Program-made: the position numbers and the translations under genes
The notes under the pieces: generated by a model
Told to the model about the DNA's origin: nothing
What the model saw: the letters and a program-made list of their open reading frames with translations, nothing else
Database searches by the model: none
NCBI RefSeq assembly: GCF_032999765.1
Contig: NZ_CP136051.1
Location: 1,216,417 to 1,280,416, forward strand
Source of the DNA: Imperialibacter roseus
GTDB lineage: Bacteria > Bacteroidota > Bacteroidia > Cytophagales > Cyclobacteriaceae
Length of the DNA stretch: 64,000 bases
Direction of reading: 5' to 3'
In this document: positions 17,901 to 27,700 of the stretch, in pieces
How the letters are laid out: each line of letters begins with the position of its first letter
Position numbering within the stretch: the stretch's first letter is position 1

Positions 17901-20900
17901 CTGTAGTCGCCGAGACTGAAATAGGTACCGTCGAAGGTAGCTCCGGCTGTGATATCAAAAGCTGTATTGAGAACATACCGGACAACCTCGTAGTCGTTGT
18001 CGTCTTCGGTCATTATCAGGTAACGACCGTCCTGTGAAAACGCCAGGCCTGTGGGGCTTGCGACATTTTCAGTAACAAGCGGGTGCCCGTCATAGGTAGG
18101 AGCAGTTGAAAGATCGAAAGCACTACCTAATGTGAATTGAAAAATTTCATAGTCGTTAGTGCCGGCAATCAACATTTTAGTACCATCGACGCTGAAGGTG
18201 AAGCCGTAAACCGACGTGTCATAACTTTCAAAATCGAATGAATGACCGCTATAAGTCACTCCTGAAGTTATATCAAAGGAAGTAGTAAGATTGTATTGAA
18301 AAACTTCGTAATTGTCGTTGTCCAGCACAAACATTTTCAAGCCATCAACGGAAAAAGCCAGGTCATTTGCGTCTGAAACCACTGCGGATAGATCAAAGGC
18401 CTGAGAATAGGTAACGCCGGACTGGATATCATATGGCGTTGTCAGGATGTACTGGTATACGGTGGCATTCCCGTTACCCAAGACAAACATTTTTAGTCCA
18501 TTTGAACTGAAAGCAAGCCCGTAAGGATAGCTATCCTGACCGGAGACATCGAACGGGCTTCCAACCGGGGTGGCATGATTCATGTCGAGCACATTTCCAT
18601 AGGAAATTGCGGGTTTATTATCTCTGAAATCCACCAGGCGTTTGCTGCTTGCGGCCATGGCATTTTGCACGGCGGAGGCATTACCACCAGCAAAAGCGCT
18701 GTTGGTGAAAGTGAATTGCAATTCTACATCATCATCATTTTGGTGCGAGGCAGCCTTGCCTGAGAATGTTAGCGTGGCGGAATAGCTATCTGCAGCAACG
18801 GTCAGAGAGGGCGTAAGCCCGGAAGGAAGATTGGAAATGGTATAGTCAGATCCGTGAGTGAGCTGACTTCCGGGATGAGTGAATTTCTCGTCCTGAATAG
18901 CGATATACAGCTCACCATCCACCACACCATCGTTCTTTTGCGTTTCTGTGAATCCGTCGTAGGGAAGCATGAACTCAAAGACTGTTCCGTCTGCCCCAAG
19001 CATAAATAGCTTCTTGCCATCAGGGCTGTAGTGAATGTCTTGGGCATGTGGGGTAAAGTCAAAGAAGACAAAACTATTTCCCCCGGTTACTCCCGCTGCG
19101 ATGTCAAAAGGTTCGGCCAGATTAAACTGACGCACCTGAGTGCTTCCCGGGTAAGACGAATTTGTCACAAAGAGATGCAGGCCATCTTCAGAAATATCGA
19201 TGTCTGTGTAGTTGTAATTAGTAACAGCGTATGAAGTGCCATCGTAGGTTACATCATCTACCAGATCGAAGGGACTCGATAATGAGTATTGAAAGATCTT
19301 GTCGCTTTGGGAGCCAATCATGTATAGCTTCAGCCCATCTTGGCTGAACGTAATGCCACTTGGCGATGCGTCATTCCCCGGAGGAAAAATACCGTCAAGC
19401 GTTACAGTGCCAGACAAGCTGAAAGGAGTCGACAGGCTATATTGATTAACGTTATCAGAGGTTCCTGAAACGTACATTTTCGTCCCGTCTTTGTTAAAAT
19501 CAACGTCAGTGGGCACTGACTCTTCATTTGAAACATCGAAACTGAGGCCAGAATAAGAAACACCTGAAGAAATGTCAAAAGCAGAGGTTAAGTTGTATTG
19601 ATAAACTGCATCATTTTCTGCCCCAACAACAAATAGCCGCAAGCCATCGTTACTGAAGCTCATACCCAAGGATGAATTGTCCTGACTTGTAGTTGAATAC
19701 GTTGTGGAAAAAGAGGGATAGCCTTCGTCTAGGTCAAGTCTGCTGCCGTAGTAAATAGCCGGGGTGTTGTCACGAAAATCAATCCCATACCCTGTAGCAG
19801 CCGCCACTGAGTTCAGAACGTCGGCGGCGTCACTGTTAGCAAAGGCGGCATCAGTAAACGTAATTGAGAGCTCGGCTACATCGTTTGTATTCTGATGGTT
19901 GGTAGCAGCCCCTGTGTATGTTAGTGTCGCCGAATGGCCATCTCCGGATACGGTCATCACAGGTGTAAGGCCTACAGGCGTAGACGACAATGTGTAGTGA
20001 GTACCTGCTGTGAGTGTGCTGCCGGTATTTACGAAGGTGTCGTGGTGCAGATTCAATACCAGTTGGCCATTCATTCCGCCATCGTTGGCGGGCGACTCTT
20101 TGAAGCCGTCTTTCGTTAGTGCATAAATATGCAGTTTCTGATAGTCAGAGATAATTATTCGCTGACCATCTCCGGAGAAGGTGAAGCTATAGGCGTTCGA
20201 ACTTTGCGCTGATATATCGAGCGAGACGTTGGCATAGGAAACACCCGATGACAGGTCGAAAGGATTCAGAAGAGTATATTGATGAACTTTATCGCTGCTC
20301 GTACCAAATACAAACATTCTCGTTCCATCCTGATTCATTCTTACCCCAACCGGATTGGTTTCCTGTGTTGCAACTCCGTAGAAATTTCCGGATGAGGAAG
20401 CGCTAGAGATAGAGAATGGAATGGACAGGTTGATCTGGTATATCCTGTCGTTGGTAGATCCTGATAAAAAGATTTTTGAACCGTCAGGGCTGAATGTCAT
20501 TGAGGTCGGACTGCTATCAAGACCACTTACCCCGAAAAACGAATTACTGTAGGTGACACCTGAGGCTAAGCTGAAAGGCGTGGTCAGACTGTATTCATAA
20601 ATGCGCTTGTTCGTAGCACCAAGTACAAACATCTTCAGTCCATCTGTGCTAAATGCGACGTCACGGGGGGAGGTATCCTGGGTTGATACTGAAAAAGGGC
20701 CAACTCCAAGGCCGTAGCCTAGCTCAGGTCTGAAGGGCGTGGTAAGGTGGATTTGGTTGATTTCTTTATCACTAAGCCCCACCATGAACATTTTCGTTCC
20801 ATCAGCACTAAAAGTAATTCCTTGTGGAGCTTCGTCTGTGCTGGCCGCAAAGAGTTTAAAGTCACCTTGGTACCGGGCACCGTCGTTCAGACCAAAAGCA

Positions 20901-23305
20901 TTCCCGAAGGTGATTTCTACATTGTTGTCGTAGCTGATCCCGACGCCGCTGCTTTTTGCTACAGCTCCTTCTACATTGTTGGCACTCCCTCCTACAAAAG
21001 CGCTGTTGGTGAAGGTAAAGGTGAGGCTACTAATGTTATCGAGACTCTGGTGTACAGCTGCGGTGCCTGATAATGTTAGTGATGCCGAAAGGCCGTCGGC
21101 GGCCACTGCAATTGAGGAGCTTAGCCCGGAAGGTAAGTTGGAGATGGAGTAGTGCGTACCCGCTATGAGGTTACTGCCACTATTTGTGAATTTATCATCC
21201 GATATTTTAATAGTGACGGATCCCTGAACGCCTCCGTCGTTTGAGGACGTTTCAGTGAAAGTGCCAACGGGTAGCTGATAAGTATTAGCGTCATCGCCGT
21301 TGAAGCCTATTACAAACAATTTTGAGCCATCTGCACTGAATGCGAGGTCGCTTGGAAGTGTTTCCTCGGTGTTTACACTCAATGGGGTGCCATCGACTGC
21401 AACCCCGCCTGAGGTGACATCGAACGGAAATGAGAGACTATATTGAGTCACATCTTTCCCGCTCGCTCCTGAAATAAACATTTTTTTTCCATCATAACTA
21501 AAAGCAATGCCCGAAGCATCGGTCTCCTGAGCATTGATGCTAAAGAGCCCATCGTGAACTACACCGGAGGTCACGGAATAGGGAGTAGAAAGGCTGAATT
21601 GATTGACCTCATCGCCAGTTGACCCGACAATAAATAATTTTTTTCCATTGTTGTTAAAGGTGATCCCCGAGGGGTAGCCTTCATAGCTCCCGACATAATA
21701 AGACCCGACATAGTTGGCCCCGCTTGTGATATTGAAGGGAGCATTCAGGCTGTATTGATAGATATATTTACTGCCACCAATAATAAACATACTCAAGCCG
21801 TCTTTGCTAAATGCGAGACCGGATGAATTGCCCTCCTGGCCTACCACGCTAAAGGGAGTTCCATCATATGAGAAACCTGAAGTTACTTTAAATGGGGTCG
21901 ACAACGAGTATTGATGAACCTTGTCTGAGGAAGAACCAACAATAAACATTTTTTGCCCATTGGAGCTAAAGGCCAGCCCGGCGGGGTTCGCTTCCTGAGC
22001 CGTCATAGCGGTTGAAGCCCCGTCGAACGTTGCACTGTTTGAAAGATCGAAAACGCCTCCATAATAAAGTTGCGGATAGTTATTGCTATAGGTAATGCCC
22101 AAGCCGCTACTAGCGGCAACAGCGTTAGTGACTCCGGCTGCAGATCCGCCAGTAAAGGCCGAATTCGCAAAAGTGAACTGCAGGCTTGCTACATTATTGG
22201 CCACCTGATGCGCAGTAGCGTAGCCACTCAGCAATAAGTCCGCTGTATTCCCGCTCGCTGAAATAGACAGCGTAGGCGTTAAGCCAGTTGGCAGGTTAGT
22301 GATGGTGTAATCGACACCATGCGACATGGTGGACCCGGTGTGCGTAAAGGTGTCTCCAGTCAGCGAAATGTGGATGGCGCCATCGACAAAACCATTGTTG
22401 GCGTCGTTTTCAGTAAACCCTCCATCAAAGACATTGTATTGAGATAGCCCATTAGCGAAACCAGCAACAAAGAATTTTGTGCCCGAGGAATTAAAGACAA
22501 CAGCTGATGGAAATGACTCCTGATTGGTTACGCTGTACTCCTGACTGTCATAAGTGACGCCACTCGTGATTGTAAAGGCTGTTGAAAGGCTGTACTGGTA
22601 AATTTTGTCGTTAGCTGATCCAACGACGAACATTTTTTTTCCGTCACTGCTGAAATCGACCCCCGCTACTGAGCTCTCCAGAGTTGTGTAAGAGCCATTA
22701 TAGGTCACTGTGAAAGCCCCTCCGGTGATGTCAAAGGCTGACGTCAGCGTGTACTGATAGACGTTAGTTCCTACGATAAACATTCTGCTTCCGTCATTGC
22801 TAAAGGCGATGTCATACGGGACGATCGTTTGCCCGGAAATATCATATACTCCCTGGTGTGTTACAGTTGAGGTGATGTCGTAGGCGGTGCTCAGGCTGTA
22901 TTGATTGACTTCGTCTCCATCATCCCCAACAATGAACAGCTTCAAGCCGTTACTGCTGAAGGCAATACCTGTAGGAGAGGTTTCCTGGGTGCTCACGCTC
23001 AGTTTGCTGCCATCTCCGTCATATGTAACACCACCCGACAGGTCATATGGAGTCGTTAGGGTATAAGAGTAGATTGCATCATTCGTATTTCCGACAACGA
23101 AAATTTTGGTCCCATCACCATTGAAAACAATCCCCTTGGGGTCATTCTCCTCAGTCAGTGAATTGAAGGACTTCATATAGGTTACCCCATCCGTCAGGTC
23201 GAAGGAACGACCATAAGTGATGGAGGCCTGCGCATTGAGGTGGTGATCGACTGAAACGAGCAATACACCCACTAGAAAAAATAAACTTTGTAAAAAGGTT
23301 TTCAT
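14954..23305 (-). CDS. giant T9SS-exported repeat protein (5 x 5 propeller-type repeats, cadherin-like and DUF5018-like domains)
   Basis: 2783 residues. A signal peptide (about 1-26) is followed by five super-blocks at roughly residues 22-407, 414-790, 791-1183, 1184-1568 and 1569-1947. Each has five repeats of the type GLAFSSDGTKMFVVGSSNDKIYQYSLSTPFDISSGV, rendered here only as a pattern, and then a cap module starting GGFTETxxNDGxVDG and ending near SSGIGIDFxDN. Next come one DUF5018-like domain (about 1948-2035), three cadherin-like domains with VDESNPAGTLVGTLSTTDED motifs (2036-2339), four more DUF5018-like domains (2340-2697) and a T9SS type A sorting domain (2705-2783, VYPNPATDQIKV). 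It is probably a cell-surface adhesin or matrix protein. It is divergent from the sigma gene at 23484. Confidence 0.88.
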   Translation of the reverse strand: MKTFLQSLFFLVGVLLVSVDHHLNAQASITYGRSFDLTDGVTYMKSFNSLTEENDPKGIVFNGDGTKIFVVGNTNDAIYSYTLTTPYDLSGGVTYDGDGSKLSVSTQETSPTGIAFSSNGLKLFIVGDDGDEVNQYSLSTAYDITSTVTHQGVYDISGQTIVPYDIAFSNDGSRMFIVGTNVYQYTLTSAFDITGGAFTVTYNGSYTTLESSVAGVDFSSDGKKMFVVGSANDKIYQYSLSTAFTITSGVTYDSQEYSVTNQESFPSAVVFNSSGTKFFVAGFANGLSQYNVFDGGFTENDANNGFVDGAIHISLTGDTFTHTGSTMSHGVDYTITNLPTGLTPTLSISASGNTADLLLSGYATAHQVANNVASLQFTFANSAFTGGSAAGVTNAVAASSGLGITYSNNYPQLYYGGVFDLSNSATFDGASTAMTAQEANPAGLAFSSNGQKMFIVGSSSDKVHQYSLSTPFKVTSGFSYDGTPFSVVGQEGNSSGLAFSKDGLSMFIIGGSKYIYQYSLNAPFNITSGANYVGSYYVGSYEGYPSGITFNNNGKKLFIVGSTGDEVNQFSLSTPYSVTSGVVHDGLFSINAQETDASGIAFSYDGKKMFISGASGKDVTQYSLSFPFDVTSGGVAVDGTPLSVNTEETLPSDLAFSADGSKLFVIGFNGDDANTYQLPVGTFTETSSNDGGVQGSVTIKISDDKFTNSGSNLIAGTHYSISNLPSGLSSSIAVAADGLSASLTLSGTAAVHQSLDNISSLTFTFTNSAFVGGSANNVEGAVAKSSGVGISYDNNVEITFGNAFGLNDGARYQGDFKLFAASTDEAPQGITFSADGTKMFMVGLSDKEINQIHLTTPFRPELGYGLGVGPFSVSTQDTSPRDVAFSTDGLKMFVLGATNKRIYEYSLTTPFSLASGVTYSNSFFGVSGLDSSPTSMTFSPDGSKIFLSGSTNDRIYQINLSIPFSISSASSSGNFYGVATQETNPVGVRMNQDGTRMFVFGTSSDKVHQYTLLNPFDLSSGVSYANVSLDISAQSSNAYSFTFSGDGQRIIISDYQKLHIYALTKDGFKESPANDGGMNGQLVLNLHHDTFVNTGSTLTAGTHYTLSSTPVGLTPVMTVSGDGHSATLTYTGAATNHQNTNDVAELSITFTDAAFANSDAADVLNSVAAATGYGIDFRDNTPAIYYGSRLDLDEGYPSFSTTYSTTSQDNSSLGMSFSNDGLRLFVVGAENDAVYQYNLTSAFDISSGVSYSGLSFDVSNEESVPTDVDFNKDGTKMYVSGTSDNVNQYSLSTPFSLSGTVTLDGIFPPGNDASPSGITFSQDGLKLYMIGSQSDKIFQYSLSSPFDLVDDVTYDGTSYAVTNYNYTDIDISEDGLHLFVTNSSYPGSTQVRQFNLAEPFDIAAGVTGGNSFVFFDFTPHAQDIHYSPDGKKLFMLGADGTVFEFMLPYDGFTETQKNDGVVDGELYIAIQDEKFTHPGSQLTHGSDYTISNLPSGLTPSLTVAADSYSATLTFSGKAASHQNDDDVELQFTFTNSAFAGGNASAVQNAMAASSKRLVDFRDNKPAISYGNVLDMNHATPVGSPFDVSGQDSYPYGLAFSSNGLKMFVLGNGNATVYQYILTTPYDIQSGVTYSQAFDLSAVVSDANDLAFSVDGLKMFVLDNDNYEVFQYNLTTSFDITSGVTYSGHSFDFESYDTSVYGFTFSVDGTKMLIAGTNDYEIFQFTLGSAFDLSTAPTYDGHPLVTENVASPTGLAFSQDGRYLIMTEDDNDYEVVRYVLNTAFDITAGATFDGTYFSLGDYSAWGAAIAVKPDGSRVFVADGDNALIYQFNIDLGGFTETEANDGAVDGEMNIFVVDDKFSSAGSSLTYGTDYTITNLPSGLVADFAVAADGYSAALTFTGKASVHQDATDILSLIFTFNNSAFVSSSAADVANAVSASSGIGIDFLINTENDILTFVLAQQTGAATIDDVNHTVTMEVAAGTSLTSLAPTITLSDGASSDPASGMSQNFTTAVTYTVTSEDGTDQDWEVTVTEQQVAPTDLALSSSTIDENNSAGAAVGTFSTTDANTSQTHLYTLVSGTGSTDNGSFSIVGAELRAGVAFDYEAKHEYKIRVKTNDQNGGLFEKAFVITINDVNEMPTDIALDNTTVDESNPAGTLVGTLSTTDEDNGQSHLYSLVSGSGDEGNSAFAIDGNQLKTAVTLDFETQDTYSVRIETDDQNGGTREEVFTISVNDLPAQVTSLKLDNQSVMENLETGALVGNLTTLGEDLSGSYTYTLVPGTGDTNNPLFNISGSQLVTNSIFDFELANSYSVRIKTDDGNGNTLEKAFTISVGDEPESSDANILTFALAEQAGVAVINNTDHTVAIDVVFGTDVTTLTPEITISAEATVNPASGAAQDFTNPVVYTVTAEEGNTQEWTVTVAIAPNSATDILTFVLVEQTGDAVIDAENHSVSVTVVTGTDATALTPTITVSEQATISPASGATQDFSAPVSYTVTAGNGATQEWTVTVTVEPAPLSSASDILTFSLPEEAGPAVIDASGHTVAIEVVAGTNITSLNPAITISAAASISPASGAPQDFTSAVVYTVTAEDGSTQGWTATVTVAPATEPLSSAKDIIGFLLHEQTGDALINTTDHTVTVEVEAGTDVSNLSPAITVSDKASVSPGSEVAQDFSSAVLYIVTAEDGSTQEWTATVTVKEGTKTGIAEAFANVTVYPNPATDQIKVAGLSKGSSLQLVTLNGAIINQVSSSIYEVESISLTGLTGGVYVLQVSTEGKIKSYRIIKE
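15215..16285 (-). repeat. four tandem DUF5018-like coding repeats
   Basis: Each unit of about 265 bases encodes a domain beginning DILTFxLxEQTGxAVI and ending QEWTVTVT. A fifth copy, near 17200-17463, is separated from these by three cadherin-like repeats. Confidence 0.75.
17463..23239 (-). repeat. five tandem 1.15-kb coding super-repeats
   Basis: The DNA repeats with boundaries near 22065, 20935, 19755 and 18600. Each unit encodes five propeller-type repeats and one cap module. The regular 5 x 5 structure points to serial duplication of a whole block after the five-repeat unit had formed. Confidence 0.75.
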
Positions 23306-23399
23306 GGTATAAAGGATTCAAGTGGTAAAATTTGGTTCACTGCGACATTTGTCTGGTTGTGCGAATTTTAATCGTACCCTTAGTCAGGCAAGCGGTGGA

Positions 23400-23460
23400 A
23401 TGTGAACATCATTTCATTAGTTTTTTTCTTTTTTATTTTTTCTTCGGATTGTGTTCACAT
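23400..23460. promoter_or_regulatory. inverted repeat before the first sigma gene
   Basis: ATGTGAACA at 23400-23408 and TGTTCACAT at 23452-23460 are perfect inverse complements separated by 43 bases. They lie between the giant-protein gene and the sigma gene, so a bound regulator could affect both. The second sigma locus has a comparable 10-bp repeat with a 45-base spacer at 55119-55183. Confidence 0.5.
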
Positions 23461-23483
23461 ATTTGTATTTCTCCGACTAACCA

Positions 23484-24062
23484 GTGAAAATCAGTTTCAG
23501 AAGAAGTGAGAAAGACATTATCGCCAGCATTCGTGAGGGAAACCAGCGGATGATGGAGGAGGTATACCTTAGTTACCGAAATGAATTTGTCAACTGGAGC
23601 AGAAGAAAGTTTGATATCACAGAGGAAGATGCATTGGATCACTATCAGGATACGCTGACAGTGTTTTTTGAAAAAGTAATGAATGGCAATATTTCAGTCA
23701 TTGAAAGCAGCCTGAAAACCTACCTTTTTGGAATTGGAAAGAACAAAGTCAGGCAGCAGTTCGACGAAAGAAATCGAATGAAGAGGCACGAAGAGGGTTT
23801 GGTGGAGCACTATCGCTTTCTGTCCGAAAACAAAGAAGCTGAAGCGGCCTACGATTCGGCAAGGAGCCAAACCTGGGAGCTGTTCGACGCCATGGGAGAA
23901 GCATGCAAGCGTATCCTCCGGCTTTTTTATTTTGAAAAAAGATCAATGAGTGAGATAGCCGATATCATGGGCCATAGCAGCGAGGCTGTTTCAAGGACAA
24001 CCAAAAAAAGATGCCTGGAAAAGATCAGGGAGCAGGTCAAAAAACCATTGACTGATGGATGA
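23484..24062 (+). CDS. ECF-type RNA polymerase sigma factor (first CHAT locus)
   Basis: 192 residues from a GTG; no ATG precedes the conserved sequence. Region 2 is seen around residues 8-75 (DIIASIREGNQRMMEEVYLS, EEDALDHYQDTLTVFFEKV), and region 4 near 135-185 contains the helix-turn-helix SMSEIADIMGHSSEAVSRTTKKRCL. It directs RNA polymerase to a specific set of promoters and would be held by the membrane protein encoded next, whose start overlaps this gene by 8 bases. It is divergent from the giant T9SS protein and is a diverged paralogue of the sigma factor at 54516-55088. Confidence 0.85.
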   Translation: MKISFRRSEKDIIASIREGNQRMMEEVYLSYRNEFVNWSRRKFDITEEDALDHYQDTLTVFFEKVMNGNISVIESSLKTYLFGIGKNKVRQQFDERNRMKRHEEGLVEHYRFLSENKEAEAAYDSARSQTWELFDAMGEACKRILRLFYFEKRSMSEIADIMGHSSEAVSRTTKKRCLEKIREQVKKPLTDG

Positions 24063-24741
24063 AGTTAGAGAAAAATATTTACAGGGTAAGCTAACGGAAG
24101 CAGAGAAAGACGCTTTTGAAGCGAACCTGTCCCCGGAGGAGCAGGAAGAATTGGCCTTTGAATTAGGAGTGAGAGAAAGGCTGGAGGAGGAGCTTAGGAA
24201 GGAGCTGAGGATGAAGGTAGCTGGCTTTGAAAAGAAAGTAAGACCTGCCAGAAGGATCAATCCTGCGTATATAGGTGTTGCAGCCTCGTTATTTCTGGTG
24301 GCCTCGCTGGCATTCTACCTTACCCGACAACAGGAGTCGCTTTTTGATGAATATTACCAGCCCTATCCCAACTATGAATTGACCTCGGTAAGGGGAGAGC
24401 AAAACTTATCGGACAGGCAAAGAGCTTATCAGGCCTACGACGATGGGAAGTATGAAGCGGCTGCTGCCAGCTTTGGTAAGTTGGACTCGCTATCTGCGCC
24501 AGACTACTTTTTCAGGGGAATATGCCTGATTCAGATGAATAATGATGCGCTTGCCGTTGCCGACTTCCAGCGGGTGGCGGCAATGAATGACCAGGACTAT
24601 GTCGAGGCAGCCAACTGGTATACTGCTCTGATTTATGTGAAGTTGAATGATAAAGACCGTGCTAAAGCACTTTTGGAAATACTGGCTTCTGGGAATTCGG
24701 AGATGGCAAGCTCTTCCAGAAAGCTTCTCGACAGACTTTAA
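24055..24741 (+). CDS. membrane anti-sigma-like protein with external TPRs (first CHAT locus)
   Basis: 228 residues. The cytoplasmic N terminus (about 1-68) has the YLQGKLTEAEKDAFEANLSPEE pattern of anti-sigma-type proteins, here given by its position at residues 8-29. One transmembrane segment lies at 70-89. Just outside it is LFDEYYQPYPNY (97-108), then two or three TPRs (about 120-225). The product at 53769-54506 has the same order and the same juxtamembrane [LF]xEY[FY]xxYPN motif. The likely role is to hold the sigma factor and sense something in the periplasm through the TPRs. It overlaps the sigma gene by 8 bases and, tail to tail, the CHAT gene by 4. Confidence 0.75.
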   Translation: MDEVREKYLQGKLTEAEKDAFEANLSPEEQEELAFELGVRERLEEELRKELRMKVAGFEKKVRPARRINPAYIGVAASLFLVASLAFYLTRQQESLFDEYYQPYPNYELTSVRGEQNLSDRQRAYQAYDDGKYEAAAASFGKLDSLSAPDYFFRGICLIQMNNDALAVADFQRVAAMNDQDYVEAANWYTALIYVKLNDKDRAKALLEILASGNSEMASSSRKLLDRL

Positions 24742-27700
24742 GCAACCCTGAATCTCCGCTGATAGATCACCAGCGTCAGGCCAATCAGGATGACCGACAG
24801 AATGATCCAGGTGAGCATGTTCTGTTCTTTTTCCAGGGGACTGTTGTCGCCAATCAAAACAAAACCTCCCCAAAAGAATGGATCCCTTGCTTTGCCTTTA
24901 GCAGTGGAAAGGTATTCTCTTTTGGCGTTGGCCAGCGCCAGGTCTTTCGCCTGGCCTTTTGAAAGATTTTCATAGAAGAGTCGCATGAGCTCTGGCGTCG
25001 ACTTATCGGAGGCGGGCCAAAGACTCATCACCACGCTTGGAACGCCGGCAGAGCGAAACGATCGGGCAAGGCTCATCACCCCTTCACCCTCTTCGATTTT
25101 GCCAACACCTGTATTGCAAGCGCTTAGTGTCACCAAATCGGCCTCCAGATTTAGGTTGATCAATTCAAAAGCGTGAAGAAATCCGTCTTCATTTTCATCC
25201 GAATCTGAAAAGACCAGCTTAGAATAATCGGCATCACTCTCGTTGACAATAGAGTGGGTGGCCAGGTGAAGGATTGAGAATTTCCCGGCTTCTTGTTTGA
25301 AGCTGGATTCGGATGCATCACGACCAAATCTTGTTGCGCTGCTGAACATGCTGCTGACTAATTCCACTTCCTTTCTGGCCCCGGGAAGTGCTACCAGCTC
25401 ATCGGAACGCAGTATCGAAGCGGCAGTCAGGGAATAGTTGGTGTTGGGGGTCTCTGAAAACTCGGGAGCATAGGCGAGCAGGCTGGCCTTTTCTGCATTC
25501 TTATGTTGCCTGGTTTCAAGCAGGGTCGCACTCAAATCGTAGGAGATCACGTGATGCTCGATGAGATAATTGCCAGACTCATCAGTGAGTAAGTCGAATG
25601 GGATATAGCCGGTAATTCCACTGGGAATAACGATAAGATCTTTGCTTATTTTCTGCTCATACAAGGGTGAAATGAGCAACTTCCTTAGTTGATCGGAAGT
25701 TTCCATCAACGCTTTTTCATCCTGGTCAATCAGTGCTTTTCTGAAGTTAGTGATCACCTCATCAAGATTTTCCGTTGCTGCAATGTTAATTTTTACATCA
25801 TTTTCCGAAATGAGCATTGAGAGCAGTGTCTTATCGTCAGTCAGGTGAAGGCTGAGAAGTGCGGTTGCCTGTCCTCGTTCTGCCAAATAATTTTGAATCG
25901 ATTTGATCGAAGCTGGCTTAAGTCCAAATTTGTTTTCCGTATACACGGGATATTGCTTTTCCAGCTCCTTCTTGAAGGCTTCATACTCCCGATTTTTTTG
26001 AAAGAGGAGAGCTTTTGGCGCCGAGGGATCTTCCTTCGAATCCAGCCTCGCAAGGATAATTGTATTCAGCGAGTCTTGTTGGAAACGGTAGTCTTTGTCT
26101 TTCAGAAGCATCTCTTCTGGTATGCCTGAGACTTGTTTTGCTTTTTCGTCGCTCAGTTTGCTCAGTAAAGCGGAGCTTTTGGCCAATTCAGAATATCTGA
26201 AAATTTCCTCCAGGTCTTCGGGATTCCTGGTGTCGGTGTACTTCCGATAGTAAATGGGAATCGCATCGTCGGCCAGTTCCTTCACGCTGGCTGAGATGGT
26301 GATCAAGTCGCTGTCCTTGGAGAAGTTGAGCTTAAATCGTTGAATGACCTCCTCTGCTGCTTTCAAATAAGCAATAGATACGCTCAGGTTGCCGTTCAGG
26401 GCGGCGTGGGCCTTGGCCAGGCCAAGCAGCGACCTTTGAAGCTCCCTAAACGACAGATAATGCTGCAGGTCTGGTATTTTACGCAGATCTCCGTCCCAGG
26501 TATACCCGGGGAGGTTGTGCTGCAAGGCCAGGTGAAATTCTGATATCGCTTCCGAAACCTTATTTAATTCCAAATGACAATTAGCCAGCCGGTTGTAGTT
26601 GTCAGCCTGATCATAATTATGAGGTCCGTATACTTTATGGCCGATATCAACCGCCTCCTGAAAGTAGGAAGCAGCCTTTTCGTAGTCGGGTATTTCCACC
26701 GCTACCGCACCAAGATTGTAATAGGCATAGCCAGTCAGGTGGTGGTCGTGCCCGTATTTCTTTGTTCGTCCGTCAAGAATGATTCTGAAGTTTTTTTCTG
26801 CTTCATCAAACCTTTCCATACCGCCGTAGCAGAGTCCGATATGTTCGATGGATTGCAACACTCTGAGATGAAGTGGGTCGAGCTGCTCGCTCCTGATTTT
26901 CAGGGCCAGCCGGTGCACCTGCAATGCTTCTTCAAATTGCTTTTTCTTGTACAACGCATAGCCAATATTGTTCAGGCTGTTGGCAACTTCAAGGTGATTC
27001 TCTCCCAGGTATTTTTTTCGGATGTCAAGAGAAAGTTCGTAGTATTCAAGGGCCTTGTCATATTGCAAAAGGTTCTTATACATGATCCCCATGCTGGCGT
27101 AGATGGAACCGATCTCCGGGTGATCTGGTATCAATAGCTTTTGGGTAATCTCCAGTTCTTTTTTAAATGACATTAATGAACCGGCAAAGTCGCCCGTATG
27201 CCATTTGATGCGTGCGTTCAGGTCAATTAGCCTGGCTTTAAGCATTTGATCGTCAACCTTTATTGAGTCGTAAAGCGAGCTGGCTTTTTTGTGAGTTTTT
27301 TCGGCCTGGATCAGTTCATGGCTATTGACCAGTGCAAAACCTTTGTGCGTAAAATATTTGACAGTTTCCAGTGGTTCGTCTGAAAGAGCAATGGCCTTGT
27401 CGAAGTTATTAATTGCCGCCTCGTCCTTTCCGGTAGAGGCCGCCAGCCGTCCCTGAAGAAAAGCGATTTCTGCCTCCAACTTTTGATTCTTAGGAAGTAG
27501 TGACATTTTATCAATCAACTTCTCAACCTCTTCGAATCGGGATAGTTCCTGGGCGCTGTTGATTTGCCCGGTCAGAGATTTAGCCTGATTCGGGATGTCT
27601 TTCGTTTGTCGAAATTTCACCTCAGACGTTTGGTAAAGACGGAGGGCTTCTTCATAGCGTGCCTCCTGATAAGCCTGGTCGGCCGCATGAAGTATGGCAG

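Noticed and set aside
26574-27137. 187-codon plus-strand frame inside the first CHAT gene
   Set aside because: Shadow of the TPR-coding strand; hydrophobic composition typical of antisense frames.
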